DNA of 64,000 nucleotides from Sclerodactyla briareus (GCA_026419785.1 JAODTK010003532.1:124001-188000), one strand, 5' to 3'; positions 22,461-35,400 are shown, numbered from the stretch's first letter. Numbers and translations: made by a program. Notes: generated by a model not told the origin, from the letters alone.

Positions 22461-25190
22461 AATCAATCATGTGAACCAAAATGTTCGAACATTACACGCA
22501 TATGTAGCCTAAACGCTGGAAGAAAAACGCCATTGCCGGCGAAACACATTAAAAAAATTATCATTCTGGCTATTTGATTTTAAAATCGACGAAACTCGGT
22601 ATGAAACCTGGGTAATCTTTCGATCGGCCCTAGTCGGTCCCAGATCTAACGCGGGGTCCGCATGGACTAGTGTAATTAGACAATCACAACGCGATTCTTG
22701 TTTGGTTAGACAAAAATTGAATCAGTTTAGAGTAGTAATACAAAATCGGGCATGTGCCTATTATTTTTCATTAAGGTACGGAAAGTGGGGTGGGGGACAA
22801 TCGAATGATATCCTCCCCCACTTTTGATTGAACGTGGAGGGGACATGTCCCCCTCCGGTCCCCCACTGTGATGCCATGTGTGATCTCGAGTTTGCCGACT
22901 ATCCGCTCAAATAATGGAACACCCTGTAACTAAATGTTAAGATCTTGGCTGACTCTTAAATCGTCATCAACCCGACGCTCATGTTCACTCCGAGGGAGTG
23001 GTGGGTTCGACGACTACTCAAACCATCCACAATGTATTATTGCTCATGAGCATGGGTCCCCTCTCGTGCGGGCCCCCCTGCCTGCAAACCTCTGATGGCG
23101 AAAAAAGTCACGCCCCAGAGAACTCCGTCCACTTCCGCGTCAGAACACTTAAACCACTCCTGTACTAAAGAACACCCACAAAGAGGGTTCCTCATCAACC
23201 GACACTCCGACCCAACCGCCCGTGAATGATGTTCCTCGTGTGGGCACCAGTACACTGTATCAGCTCACTCAGCAACGCTTGAAGGGTTAAGCCGCCCCAC
23301 GTGCAGCAAGAATGATAAACAACCCCCCAACCCCCTATGATTGGACCACAGTGCATCTGCCCTTGGTCAAAACCTTCAGTGGGAGCATTTGACCACTGGA
23401 GGAGAATAAAAACAGGCTCTCTACTTTTCACAAAGACATAGGGGGGCACCTTGCCTCTTCATGATCACTCCAGCCAGCAAAAACGAGAACCCGACCGCTA
23501 CAAATCGAACAATTATATGAGCATTACACAAGTCGTGAGGACTGCACAAAGCCTCCTTAATTCCAAGAACCACCAGGGAGGAACACTTGCCACATGAAGT
23601 AAACAAGTATTGTCAGCCCGCGAACTTCAAAGCTGCAGGGTGAACACACCTGAGGGCTTCAGATCGGGAGAGCACTCCCCCCGTGTAAGCATGCACACAC
23701 CCACCTGCTCGTTTTGTTCATTAGGAATGTTGGGACAAGTCCACCAAAGAGAAGAAAGGGACTGCATCGGCAGTCATTTGAGTTACATATGATCAAACGA
23801 AAGGTTCAATCCGTAGGTGGTGGCCAGGAGGTGAGCCATCAAGGTAATGGGGGCATCGATTGTTATTTATTTTGTCGATTTGTGCAGCAGGTTGAGATTA
23901 AGTTTGAACTGTTGGAGGATATGTTGGATGAAATGTTTTACCGTCGATGATGGAAAATAGCATTTGGCGATCCAAGATCATAGAGTTTCAGTTCATAAGG
24001 AGCTCGAAAGAATTGGTGTCGACAAAGAAAGTCACACATTGGGACAGCTTGAAGAAAATCAAGGACGTTTAGTAGAGAAACGTATAAAGACGCCGGACCG
24101 TCCACAAGCAATCAACTTGGTTCCTCAAATTTGGACATCCGCGATAGCTGGTGCAGAGATTGTGACTGATGGCGCGTCAGATCTAAAACCCGAACCCGAA
24201 CCATGTTAAATATCATGTACCCAACGATACCATGAAGAACGGTGTCCAATGTGTGGTGTATTCCCGCACTACTAGCTATATCCATTAGCAGTTGTTCCTC
24301 GTCAGCATAGTATATTGAAAGACATGATCGCTCTGTTGACCATAGATATGATCAAGTAAAGAACAAGTCGTTCATGAAGAACGAGGGCTATCTCAAAAAT
24401 AAATTGGTGACCCCTTCAGTTGTTTGCGTTCTGAGGCCTTCAAGAATAAACCTGATATCTTCATTAGGACGAGCAAGAACGCCATGCTTATATCATTGAA
24501 TTTCACACCCCTTAGCCATCGACTTCATACAAACCTGTTATATGCCATAAAACCTCAACAGTCATGCCTCTGTGTTAGCTTTCAAGCTACTGGATATCGT
24601 TGCACTATAATGAATCCCCGCGACACTGTAGGTGTCAGGGGATATTATGGTTTGGGGGTGTAGCGCCGACGTCTCCGTCTCGCTGCCGCGCCGTCTCTCC
24701 GCCAGCCGTTTCTGACCAGCGCCGCCGGAAACGCTAGCCGGTAGGTCGCAAATAACCTCTTCAACGATTTATCGATCTGATTTGAAACTGGTTATACATG
24801 TCCGCCGCCCAGTGAAATCTCGAATGAGTTCGAACGTGGGCATCACTGATGGGCGATCTGTCCTCTATTTTGCAAGTTTACGAAAATACCAAGTTTAACC
24901 GATTTACACGAAACTTGCTGGGTGGGGACAAAAGGTTGTTCCCGAAAAAAACAGCGGTGATTTCAAGGTCAACCGGAGGTCAAATCTTGTTGCTTTTTTT
25001 TTTGCGAAAATACAGAGTCGTCGATTCACCAGGAAAAGTGGTGGGGGTTGGGGGATGGATTTTGTGAAGTGACAGTTGTTCCCGAATAACATGAGCAACT
25101 TTGTCGAATTGAACAAAACTCGGAGACTGTTATAAGTCCCAATCATCCTATCTCAGTCTTGACCAAAATGGAGGTCTTAGGGGTAGTACC
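22461..25190. other. unassigned region
   Basis: I recognise no gene. Short frames at 23037-23606 (minus) and 23610-24209 (plus) lack identifiable domains. The one at 23964-24209 is rich in Glu/Lys/Arg and charged but short. Near 24880-25080 there is 'cacgaaacttgctgggtggg' type repeat text related to 7000-7340. Confidence 0.4.
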
Positions 25191-25201
25191 TCTTCTAATG
25201 A

Positions 25202-25483
25202 TTGTTCAAAAAAGCGGGGATTATACACATGGGCAGTTACCCCGCCTACACATGGCTCGTTGTGTTAGTGATTGGTGCATTGGGTCTAGTAACCAAGCAT
25301 TTGTTTATGGTCTCGGGGAACCTTAGCATACCCAAATCCGCTGCAAAAGCCATTGGTAAATACACGAGTATTGTCAGTATGATTGGCTCAAGGACAGTGT
25401 CTGAGGAACGCATTACGGTAATATGCTATGTGTGCCTATGTATGTTCGTTAGCTGCTTAATGTATATAATCCGTTATATATAA
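25202..25483 (+). other. unassigned open frame with hydrophobic segments
   Basis: A 93-codon frame with an N-terminal hydrophobic stretch ('WLVVLVIGALGLV', about residues 20-32), a polar middle and a hydrophobic C-terminal end ('VICYVCLCMFVSCLMYII'). It resembles a membrane segment, but I cannot match it to a family. A GT dinucleotide after 'cattacg' (25418) could be a weak donor, so it may be an exon. Its coding status is unproven. Confidence 0.2.
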
Positions 25484-25524
25484 TTCTGTACTCTGGTATA
25501 CTTGCAATTAAACGAGTCGCGAAT

Positions 25525-25650
25525 ATGTATGTATTATGTAGTATGTATGTATGTATGTATGTGTATGTATTAGTATGATGTAGTAGGTATTATGTATGTA
25601 TGATGTATTTAATTCTGGATGTATGTATTATGTATGTATGTAGTACGTTA
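25525..25650 (+). repeat. ATGT microsatellite, interrupted
   Basis: Imperfect (ATGT)n with AGT and ATT interruptions. The short overlapping frame starting at 25600 is not a credible gene. Confidence 0.85.
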
Positions 25651-25956
25651 GAATCGATCTACTCTCGCTTGACACCTCGCAACACCCCTCGAAGGAGTGT
25701 CCCGGGGCCAAATTCGAAAACTAGTTCGTTTTGTAACCCCATGGTCGGAATCGGGAAAATAAAAGATGGGCGGGCTGGTCCGCCCCCTCTGAATCGTTAG
25801 TCTTTAGTTCTATATCTAATATTATACTCCCAGGGGTTAGGAAGCTTAATTACAATATCATGAAATTTCAATAACTCGATAGGCGTATGTCTGATTTGTG
25901 AACATTGTTTGGTGGCACCAGTCAAGAGTGCCAAACAACTGACCAATGTATTCTTC

Positions 25957-26460
25957 TGATTTGACTTGATTTTATTTGATTCATTTCTTCTTAGGAAGCC
26001 AGTCTAGGCTCATAAAGGACAATTGCAGGATTGTTCGTGGGCTGAGCACCTGCCGATAATTCGCCCTTTCTCAAGTCTAGGCAGGGGGGTGACCCCAACC
26101 GCAAGCGCCCACCACCCCCGTGACCGCATTTTACGTCGCCTCCCAAGGACGTTCAGGGAAATCCAAGGATCCGACCACTTTCTCGGAACTTGGCAGCAGA
26201 GGTTCCTGTCCACTTACGTGACGTGACCAACCCCACGAACCCATGCGACAAATCAAACTGATTACAGGCAAACCATGAAGTTAATTGATGACGACCAAAA
26301 CCCCATAAAGGCAGTCACCCAGGGGGAAAACTTCGGTGGCTACAGGAATCGAACCCGGAACGTTTGCTGCGTCACTGCTATCACCTATACCATTAATCTC
26401 AGAGATGTCGGTTGCGTTCTACGCAGTTTAGAGCTCAACGACTGAGCTAATCCGAACATT
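25957..26460 (-). mobile_element. tRNA-derived SINE-like element, copy 1
   Basis: Read on the minus strand, the head near 26450 has an A-box-like TTAGCTCAGTCGTTGAGCTC (26431-26450) and a B-box GGGTTCGATTCCT (26344-26356). The body ends in an (ATCAA)n-like tail near 25957-25990. The A-B distance is about twice that of a real tRNA, so this is not a working tRNA gene. The body is homologous to 30340-30735, sharing blocks around 'ccgaccact', 'cagggaaa-tcca' and 'gaagttaattgatgacgacc'. Confidence 0.6.
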
Positions 26461-27030
26461 CAGGCAAGGATTCACGAGCTGGCACCGCAGTTTTGAATTA
26501 ATTTCCAGGATGGGTTGAAAGTGTTCCAATAGGAGAGACTAGGCAGTTAGTGGACAAGGCTGACAGTTATCTCGACCGGCTAAGCGCTATCAATTCAGCA
26601 AAGGCACCGGTAATATGCTAACCATTCATTGACGCATTGGCCGCTTTGCCAAATGAGTCGGTGTTCTCGCCAGTCGCTTATTTCGTCACTTGCAGCTATT
26701 CGACAAAAATATATGACGAGGTTGTGCAAGAACATAGTGCCAACTGAACCAAATAAGCCTATTTGCATGTCTTTCGAAGAGCTACCTTCCCATCGATCCA
26801 CTGCAAATCGGCCAAGGAGGAAAGTTATATATAATACTTCGGCAGCAGCCCGTACTTTGTTCGCCATTGTCCGGAGGAAAAACTGGGCAACCCTGGCGAC
26901 TTCTAAGGTTTGAAGAGAAATGACCAAATATGAAGCAGCAAGCTAAATCATCGTTAATAGCGTGTCATGACATCACTGCGATCCAACGAGCCCTAACCGA
27001 TCGTGAAGACATTGTGGACCGTGGTAGATA
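26461..27030. other. unassigned region
   Basis: Overlapping frames lie on both strands (26595-26927 minus, 26629-26913 plus). Neither shows a domain that I know. I see no splice or paralogue support. Confidence 0.4.
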
Positions 27031-27034
27031 GCAG

Positions 27035-27320
27035 CAAAAACAGAGGGCGGCGCCACAGGGGGGGCAGGGAGGGCGGCTGCCCCCTAGGGGTGTTGGGGCC
27101 GCAAAAATAAAATCGACAGAATGACGTTTTATTACACGTTTTCGTCGGCGGTGGGGTGAAGTGTCAACAAAATACGTTATCCAAATTAGGTTTATGTTCT
27201 TTCGTTTCATCGTTGGACTCAAATCGAGACTCAAAAAATGTTGAGTAATATAGCGTTCGCAAATGTAGCGTATGTTCACCAGGGCGTAGCGAGCGGGCCG
27301 GGGGGGGTGGGGGTGTCCCC
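27035..27320. repeat. G-rich dispersed repeat, copy 1
   Basis: 'ggcggcgccacaggggg', 'aaaataaaatcg' and 'ggtggggtgaagtgtc' recur at 60975-61105 in the same order. A second G-rich head, 'ggcgtagcgagcgggccggg', is at 27282-27312. I read it as a non-autonomous mobile repeat with no coding content. Confidence 0.55.
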
Positions 27321-27361
27321 TCTCCAATAACTTTCATGCTCGGCAAATTTTTCGGTCGTCG

Positions 27362-27550
27362 GACACAAACAAAGGAGAAAGAGGAAGGGAAAAAAAAAGA
27401 GGAAAAGGGCGGAAAAAAAAAAGGGGGGAGGAAAAGAGGCGCGGAGGAAGGAAAGGAAAAGGGAGAGGAGGAAAAGAAGAAAGAGGGGAAGAGAAAGGAA
27501 AAAAGGGAAGTAAGGGAGCAAGACAGGGAAGGGAAAAGTGGATAGAAAGA
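27362..27550 (+). repeat. polypurine tract (~190 nt)
   Basis: The stretch is almost entirely A and G, with few pyrimidines. It produces Lys/Glu/Gly-rich frames on the plus strand and Phe/Ser/Pro-rich frames on the minus strand, which I discount. Such tracts can form triplex DNA. Confidence 0.85.
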
Positions 27551-29845
27551 AAAAAAAACGGGCGCCAGGACTTTATTATCTGCTATTCGAAGTTTTGCTC
27601 TCATCTAATTGACCCATTCAGCGTCGGAAGGAGAATGGCAGTCGGCAAATTAGATAAATGTGAAGGCCCGCGCCGTCGGTGTAATTGGACGAGTGACCCG
27701 AGTCTGTCGGCATTCGGCAAAAGGGGAAACGAAGGCGTACGTAGCGTTTGAAATTCTATTTTTTTTTTCATGAGTTTGTCAGTTCTTTGACAGTTTTTAG
27801 TTTCTATTTGGTCCTATCTCCAGAGATTAACATTATGTCGGGGCATTTGCTGAAAGCAGTAAGAAAGATTCAGAAAATTAACGATGAAAAACTGAACAGA
27901 CGGTTTTAGGCGGGAATCATGCGAGTGGCAGAAGTGCAAAAGTGACGAAAAGATGTCTGAATTTGGACCTAAGGGCTGAAAATTTGACCAATTGCCCCAT
28001 TGAAGTGTCCAATTTTGCGCGCCTTAGCGCGGACAGTGTGTATCGATGGTCATGCTCATACCACGAGCTGCAATTAAAATCGACTATAGTTTAGGATTCC
28101 GGGCAAATTTTCGGCGTTACTAATTGAAAGGGCCCCGCGTACGTGGTGAGGGGGTCGAGTAATTATTGAACGCCAATTTTTATGAAAATATTGCACAGAT
28201 TGCAACCTGAGGACGTTTTTCAATATTCAAATTTTCCAAAGGGAAGGTGGACACCCCTCCAATATAGACCCTCCCCTATCAGTACCATTGCCGGATCCGT
28301 CGGCGAAACATCCCTCTCTACACCCCTTCCAATAACCAAAACCTCGCTTACGCTCTGAGGTTTACTGTTTGAGAAATACTGCGTTGGTTCATATGGCCAC
28401 CGTTGTTAATATTATGTGAAAGGACTCAATGTTAATTTGCAAACTTCGCGGCGCCTTCCGGCCTAGGTGGATCACGTGGCATGCGTGATCACTCACAACC
28501 CCTGCCGATTACGCCATTGATAGCTTCAAATTGGCTCAGTATATGACAAAAGGTTTCTGAAAAAAGAAGCATGCCCTACCTGTACAGAACCTAGGTTACA
28601 GTTTCTCGGTTCTTTTTTGTCGGTGTTGTTTCGAATGAAATATGACTGCCTGCATATTTAATTTGTTTCCAGAAATTTATGTATTTTTGTCAAAAACTCA
28701 GTGACCGTAGATACACTCAAGTGTATCAAATGTGGCATCAATTTCATCTACGCCAGATAATAGGGACCGTCCCAATGCGAATATCCTCATGATGTTGACA
28801 GTAGTACAGGGTCTCTAGACCTTTATAGCCAGAAAAAGATAATAATGGCCATTGCCATCTCATTGCCAGGAAGGAATAAATGAGGAGAGAACTGCTTGTT
28901 GACCGAAAAACTAACGGATTTGTCTGACTGTGTGATATCGGCCATTCTATTGGTTTAATTTCATTACACCAGGCCCGGCAGATGGACACCGTTCCTTCAG
29001 GCATGGTTGTATCGCTCTGCGGCCCAGGGCAAGTCTTTACTTTCTTTTCAGATTTCCTTAAAGGTCAAGTGGACATATGGCAGAGATGTTCTCAAAATGG
29101 GCACCCAAATGGGGAAAAGGATGTTTCAGAAACCCAAACCCCTACACTGAAAATTTGGCGAGATCAAGCATGTTGACCCGTTGAGATTTAGTTTTTTTGA
29201 AGACTTACATAAAGGGATTCCTTCGTGATTGACGCCTCGAGAGATAACCCGGCATATCACAGTAGTGTGCCAGTTCGTACCGGTACTTCCGATTTGGCCA
29301 TGAACACGGAAGTGGAAGATATGGTTTGTACAAAAGTGCATAAAACATATTTGATTCTGCTATCTAAATTGGGTAATTGTTGTCTACATGTATTTGGAAT
29401 AGAATAATCATTACATTGCACGGCTTCGCGGAAAATACGTACCTGTTAAAAATCACTTTTCTACGGCAATATGGCCGAAGTGTTAACGAGGTTTGATTAC
29501 GCCCTGGTTAACACCCTGTGGCTCCGCCCAACATAACTGAAAGTCGTGGGTTGAGACCGGCTTGGACCATTAAAATCGTTCGGTACGAGTTCTTACTCTT
29601 TGCATCCCTCAATGATGGAAGTGTGTTGTCTGTCAGTTTGCACGGACTGGTTTGCCAGCTTGGCGTTATATCTATACAGAGGGTATGGTATTCTGTGCTA
29701 GACGTTTACGCACAAGACAACGTAACAGCAACGGCGACCTCGAATCGCGGGTTTCCTAGTAATAAAAACTTTAGGGTATACAGTTTTAAAACCTATCCTT
29801 CAACCCATCATATGCTGAAGCCGGAAACGCAAAGCGTTCCATAAG
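27551..29845. other. unassigned region
   Basis: I see no recognisable gene, RNA or repeat family. Open frames such as 28744-29004 (minus), 28982-29176 and 29518-29844 are short and unsupported. Confidence 0.45.
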
Positions 29846-30335
29846 ACAAGCGGCACACTCAACACAAGACAAGAGAAGAAAGCGAAAAATTTCGTCTTCG
29901 ATGTTGCCTGAAAAAATAATAATTATTCATGTTCAATCAAACTAGACTGCGACAACTAGTTGAAACAATGATATTAAAGTTTTCAGCTCATGAAAAATAT
30001 GAACAATTGCACAAATAATTATTCTCTGTATAATATTCCATACACCTTGTATTAGAATATCAGATTGATTTGATTTGATTTCTACGGGTTCAGGAAAGCA
30101 ATATTACGGCTCAGCCAGAAACCCGGGCGTATTGATCATGGATGAGACCAGCAATAGCTCCCTCTTTCTCAAACTAGTGTTAGGATCGGTAACGAGGCAG
30201 AGGTGACCAATCCAAAACTGGCTCCTCCCAACTGAATGAAGCACGGTTGGACACCTCAAAACAAGACACCAAGAAGCGAAATTTAGATCTTCGATGTTGC
30301 TTTGAAACATATAATAATTGATTTTACTGTTCAGT
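29846..30335 (+). repeat. pair of direct ~110-bp repeats
   Basis: 29850-29960 and 30248-30355 share 'cacctcaa-acaagaca', 'gaagcgaaa-ttt', 'tcttcgatgttgc' and 'ataataattnat', followed by 'cggcaact' type ends. Between them lies a TTGAT-rich run near 30063-30080, like the tail of the SINE-like element at 25957. Confidence 0.6.
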
Positions 30336-30339
30336 TAAA

Positions 30340-30735
30340 AACTAAACGGCAACTCCAATCCTAACTGCTCCCAACCGCTCCGGGACGCCATTTTAACGTC
30401 CCACCCGAAAGAAAGGACTTATCAGGGAAACTCCAGGTAACGACCAAAGTGCTCGTGAACCTGGAAGACGGAAGTTCACAGTTCAAACGTAATGCTAACA
30501 GCCGACAGACGAGACTCATTGGAAAAATATCCAGCAACAAACCCACAGTAACCCCAGAGAAATTCCACTGGCATCACAGCGGAACATGAAGTGAAGACCA
30601 AAGGACCTCGCCCTCGCAACTGCAGGTACACCACCAAGGGAAAAAGTCCAGTGACTGCTTGAATTCTAACCCGGAATATATTGGTTGTTAAAGTGTCACT
30701 AATACCACCCTACCATTCGTCCGGCTGGAGGCGTG
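30340..30735 (-). mobile_element. SINE-like element, copy 2
   Basis: Diverged homologue of 25957-26460. It shares 'acgccattttaacgtc-ccc', 'cagggaaactcca', 'cgaccaaagtg' and, near the right end, 'ctaacccgga' with 'gtgtcactaataccaccctaccattcg'. On the minus strand the right end is a decayed tRNA-like head with a B-box-like GGGTTAGAATTC near 30660-30672. Confidence 0.5.
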
Positions 30736-32022
30736 CCGATGCGGCTGAGTGTTGTTTTCAAAGAATGTCTTGCCTGAGTTGTTTTAGACAGGTTTCTATT
30801 CTTATTTCTTTTCCACGGTCTCAAGAAGTTTCGCCAATAACAGATGTGTATCTAATTTTCTAGCAGAATTGGGTGGGCAAGAAACCGAACCGGAAATTTA
30901 TATTATTTTTCCCATCGATTAAACATGGGTCAAACATCTATCCGGAGTTTGATTTGGTTACCTCCTGCCACAACTTTAGTTTAAATTGACCAAAATGTTT
31001 ATCACATCAGCGTAGCCTATCTACTGAAAATCGTTAAGGTTGGGATTGTCTTCGATGGCACCAAGTATAATGGAGTGTCGTGAGTCAGATCCCTCACGAG
31101 TATGGATAGTCTTCAATTTTTCGTCTATACTGAGCCCCATTAAAAAAATCACAGGAGTTTGGCAGCATCATTTAGTCTTGGATCCATGCTTCCATATGCC
31201 ACTGTTTTCTTGTTACATGAAATAATGACTGAAAATGGATGCCTGAAGTCATCACTAAATTCACACTCAGCAACTCTAAAGTAATAAGTAGCAATGAGTC
31301 AATCAGGTGAGTTGAGTAGTGTAGTTGGCTGAACATACAACAGTTGAGAACATGAGAACAATATATCTAATGAAATTGATTCCTTTGGTCATGTAATTGA
31401 AAAGAAAAATCAGAGAAATATCTTTATCTGTCATTATGTGGCTCTTTGATGAAGGTGTGTCATCCAGTCCGATCCAGTTTCACCTCAAATAGGTAAACTT
31501 TTAATTTGCTTTCTCGGTGAGAGGGGTACGCAATTTTCACAAAAACTGCACTCGTTTGATGAATATTGATACACTGTTTACATTCCCTTCTTGCATGCGT
31601 GCACACACTGCTAAATCTATTATATCAGCCATGCTCGACTCATGATAATGATCGATTCATGTACGTACTGTATATAGTTCTAGAGATAACCTGCAGTCCG
31701 TCCCTCGATCCTTCGATTTGTGCAAACGTGCTCCATCACAACCCCACCAATTGGTTTCCCTTAGAATTAAAATCTTGAGGCACGGAGATGTATCTTTTGA
31801 TTGCAAAACTAAGGAAGACAATGAACAAACTTTTTAAAAATGCTGAGAAAAAAACACTCACTAAAATAGAGGAATTCCGAATAACTATTACATGATCCTT
31901 ATATAATATACTACGACCACAAAATATTGATTATCATTATTACAATCATTGGTATGTATACCTTTTATGGAGTTCTCATTCGAATACTTCTAATGTAATA
32001 ATATTAACGAATTCAAAATTAA
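30736..32022. other. unassigned region upstream of aquaporin copy 2
   Basis: AT-rich DNA with no recognisable gene. The frame at 31566-31778 has no identifiable domain. Confidence 0.45.
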
Positions 32023-32226
32023 CATAACACACGTACCCAGTGCCATTATTATTTATTTTTTACCCATCAATTCGGCAATTACAACTAGTCATCAATTATC
32101 ATCGATAATCGAATAAAAATGTTGGTGTGATCAATTATGGCCAGTGTGGTGCCCACATAATTAATAGTCAATCACACAAAAAGTCGATTTTTAACCTTAT
32201 CATCACAATGGAGCTACTATCCGCGG
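32023..32226 (+). promoter_or_regulatory. duplicated 5' flank of aquaporin copy 2
   Basis: Similar to 1650-2330, with shared blocks 'aacacacgtaccc', 'tgccattatt-tttatt' and 'tttttaacctta', but shortened. Probable promoter and 5' UTR of copy 2. No core promoter element can be assigned. Confidence 0.45.
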
Positions 32227-32452
32227 ATGGTTGCTGAGGTACAGACCGCCCTCTTCTGGCGTCTATCGCGCAGAAGTTCGTGTTACACGCTTTTTTATCT
32301 CCCATCCACCACGGTTCTGCCTCCATACCCCGCCAGCGGGTTCAGTTAGTGAGGAACGCCTTCGCTGCTGGTTTAGCCATAGCAACATTCGTCCCGCTGT
32401 ACATCTCACATCATGGTGGACACTTCAACCCTGTTGGTCGCCTGTTTTCTTT
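32227..32452 (+). CDS. aquaporin copy 2, exon 1
   Basis: ATG at 32227 (gcggATGg) aligns with 2331 in copy 1, and both begin MVAEV. The TM1 part is damaged by indels after 'ALFWR'. The TM2/loop B part reads in another frame as 'RNAFAAGLAIATFV' and 'GGHFNPV', ending at the donor tttg|taagt. The frame offset just before 'RNAF' (32341-32354) is at the same place as in copy 1, and the loop B motif is again NPV. Confidence 0.82.
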
Positions 32453-35400
32453 GTAAGTTGCGCATATAGTTAAAAGGTCAAACGTTGTTCGAGTGTTGAA
32501 AGTTTTCAAATTGTGAGGTTTCTATTCTCAGAATCTCCAGGAGTGGAAAATCCCTAATGTTATAAGGTAACTATAACTCAAAGAGAATACGCCTTGCAAT
32601 CACCCTAAGCGATGAATGGCCGATGCAGTCTTCATGCCTTCACAACGTGTACCCGTTCCGTACGGTCTCACGGCATTAGTATTGTATTGTACTTATTACT
32701 AGTGACGATATCTGGTGTAATATATCTCTAGAAATTGTTATTGAGAACCATTTTCAGTCGTGACGTCTGCTACGATACTGTTTAGTTCCGGCCACTGCTA
32801 CTAATGACAAAGTCTCTTATATAACGGATCGCGAATACTACTCACTCGTAGTAAACTACTACCTATCCATTTCACATGTCGTTTGCCATACCTCCTTTTC
32901 ACCTAAGACGTCCATTTTAATCTCATCTTTGTTGAACAGTTGTGAGACATAACAACACTTTCTCGTTTCTATCTACCACCCTACCCCTCGTCAGCGTCAT
33001 TGGCATTTGACATTTGAGTTTGTTATGAATGGGGTTTGCCCTTTTTTCCCATTGGAATCCAAGGTTTCGATCACTCCTCTTATGGTAATTCCGTCTGGAC
33101 ATCCCACCCTTGTTACAATGTTGAAAATCGTTCCGCGATCAAGGGATAATTTTCAGTCCATGATCATCATCGTTCCGCCATTAGAACTAAATTGAAGAGA
33201 AATTCCTACGTTTTGTGCTCTTTTACGAATAAGATCCATGATGGCTATATCTAGGCCTATATACTTATTGTTAGATTATCAGCCATTTCATGAGGGAGAA
33301 GCCCTATTTGTTGTATTTTCACCTAATTGTACAAGGGACAAACAGTTGTTGTTGGGATGTTGACCGGTGCCAAAGGTGAGTCAGTTGCTGTTTCAATCTC
33401 CAATTAAATCTATAATTAAAAGTCTGACGAATTTGGTGAAATCAATTGGGAAAATTAGCAGAAATTAGTTTTCTTCTAAAGTGCTATGTTTTCCACATTA
33501 ATCAACGGGGTGTAAGAAGGGAAAATTGCCGAAGGCATCCGGTTTACTCGATGCAAGCTTTTCACTCATTTGGGCATCTGTGTCATTGCAAATTCCAATC
33601 GCCTCAAAGCAGTTAAAACATTATACAAGAAAGAAGTCCGTAAACTCCAGAAAATTCCCCTTAAAATCAAGGTTTTCCCCCCAAATCCACCAATTAGTAA
33701 TTTATCAATAAACCATGCATGCATATTGGACCCATCCACTTTATGAAAATGTAAACCGAGTTTAGTGTTGTTTCAAACTTATGTTCATGAAGTCTATATT
33801 TAAGCCGTCACAAAATCGAAACGCTGGCCGCCCGAACCAGTTCTCAACATTAATTGTTATCTCGAAATTCTATTACTTCAATCGCCCTTGGACTGTTGAT
33901 GCCTAAATTATGTCAAATCGTGAAATTTTCAAAAATTACTATTATACAATGTAAACCTCCTCCGATACTACGATTTGTTCTGTCTGTTTTTGCCGGCATT
34001 TCACTATGTGAGAACATACGAGAGCTTGTGGATCGGGGACCATAACATACAATAATCTGAAACTACTCAATCTCTTTTAGGGATCCCCGATTTGGGTAGT
34101 AGGGGGATAGACCTATGGTATTCACTGATGCTATCGCAGCAGCCAAGCAGATAGCAGAGGCCGGCTTAGGGGTTGATAACCTGGATGCGATGGAGAGAGT
34201 GCCATGCAGAAGGTCGTAAATGGGCAGCACTTAAGAGAAGGGGGAATTGGAAGAACAAATCCACCTTTAGCATCTCCCCGATTAGTAACATTTCGCTTTA
34301 AACTAAGTAATTTAGAAGCGATTTTCTCCATCATTTTTCAGCCTTCAACTTCATTCACGCCCCTAAGGGCAATTTTGACTACCCCAGGGGCTCAAATAGG
34401 CGGAGCTACGATTGGTGCCTCTATTAAGGTCGCCACTCTCACGAGTTTAGAACCCAACAACGGCAGGCGACGGTGTTGGGGCCAGGCGTCACCACAGCAC
34501 AAGGGATACTTATAGAGGCGTTCAACATTCAAATCCTGTTTATGATTTTCGCTGTTGTGGAACGAGGACGTACGGATATCGCCGGCTCCAACCATTGGGC
34601 GATCGCCTGGCCGTTTTGTGATGGGATTACTATGCGGCCGTAAGTATCCAGAGTTTCGACAGAATTTGAAGCCTTCATAGCGGGTTGGTCAATGGCGAGT
34701 ATATGGGTGATTAAAGATATGACGGCTAGTGTTACGTAATCAGGAAGGAACCTATCGCTATGTCTTCACCAAAACTGCATGTCATTGGAGGAAGGAAAGT
34801 GGCAATATAAAATGGCGGCCGCATGTCATGATTCCACCTTCGTGATGAGATCTTGTTATATGATTGTGAAACAATAAGTGTGCGAGGATCCCACCCCATG
34901 TTACTAACGACGTAGGGAAGTTGATGGCATGTTGTAGAGTGACAGTGACAATTAGTTATATGGTAGGCTTAATAGTTAGAACTACTGCAAATTTTAAGTA
35001 AAGAAATACAAAGAGAGGGTCATTTTATAGGCACACAAAACACCATGCATCGTTTAGCCCAGTGTTATTAAAAGACAAGCACTGCGAGAGAGTGTCAGAA
35101 TATAAGTATCTGGGGTAGTCATAGATGGACAAACTGAATTTTCAGACCATAAAGTGCGTCAAGAAGCGCACGACCCCGCCTAACTGCCTCCGTAAATAAG
35201 TTCTTTTAATGTTGAGCCCGGTTATTCGGCCATATTTTAGAATTCATCATTGATCAGTATGGACCGTACGCATGGTGTGGGTTGGTGGGCAACACTGATA
35301 AAGAGGCACAGAGAATATCGACGATTGTAATTAGACAGGCAGGGAGAATATTGGGGAGAGTTTGCCTACGTTCGACACCGCTATCGTTCTCGCGTCCGGA

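Noticed and set aside
26344-26450. Possible functional tRNA gene on the minus strand
   Set aside because: Perfect B-box, but the A-box is too far away and no cloverleaf can be drawn. Fits a SINE head.
27164-27604. 146-codon minus-strand frame rich in Phe/Ser/Pro with apparent membrane segments
   Set aside because: Translation of the polypurine tract's complement.
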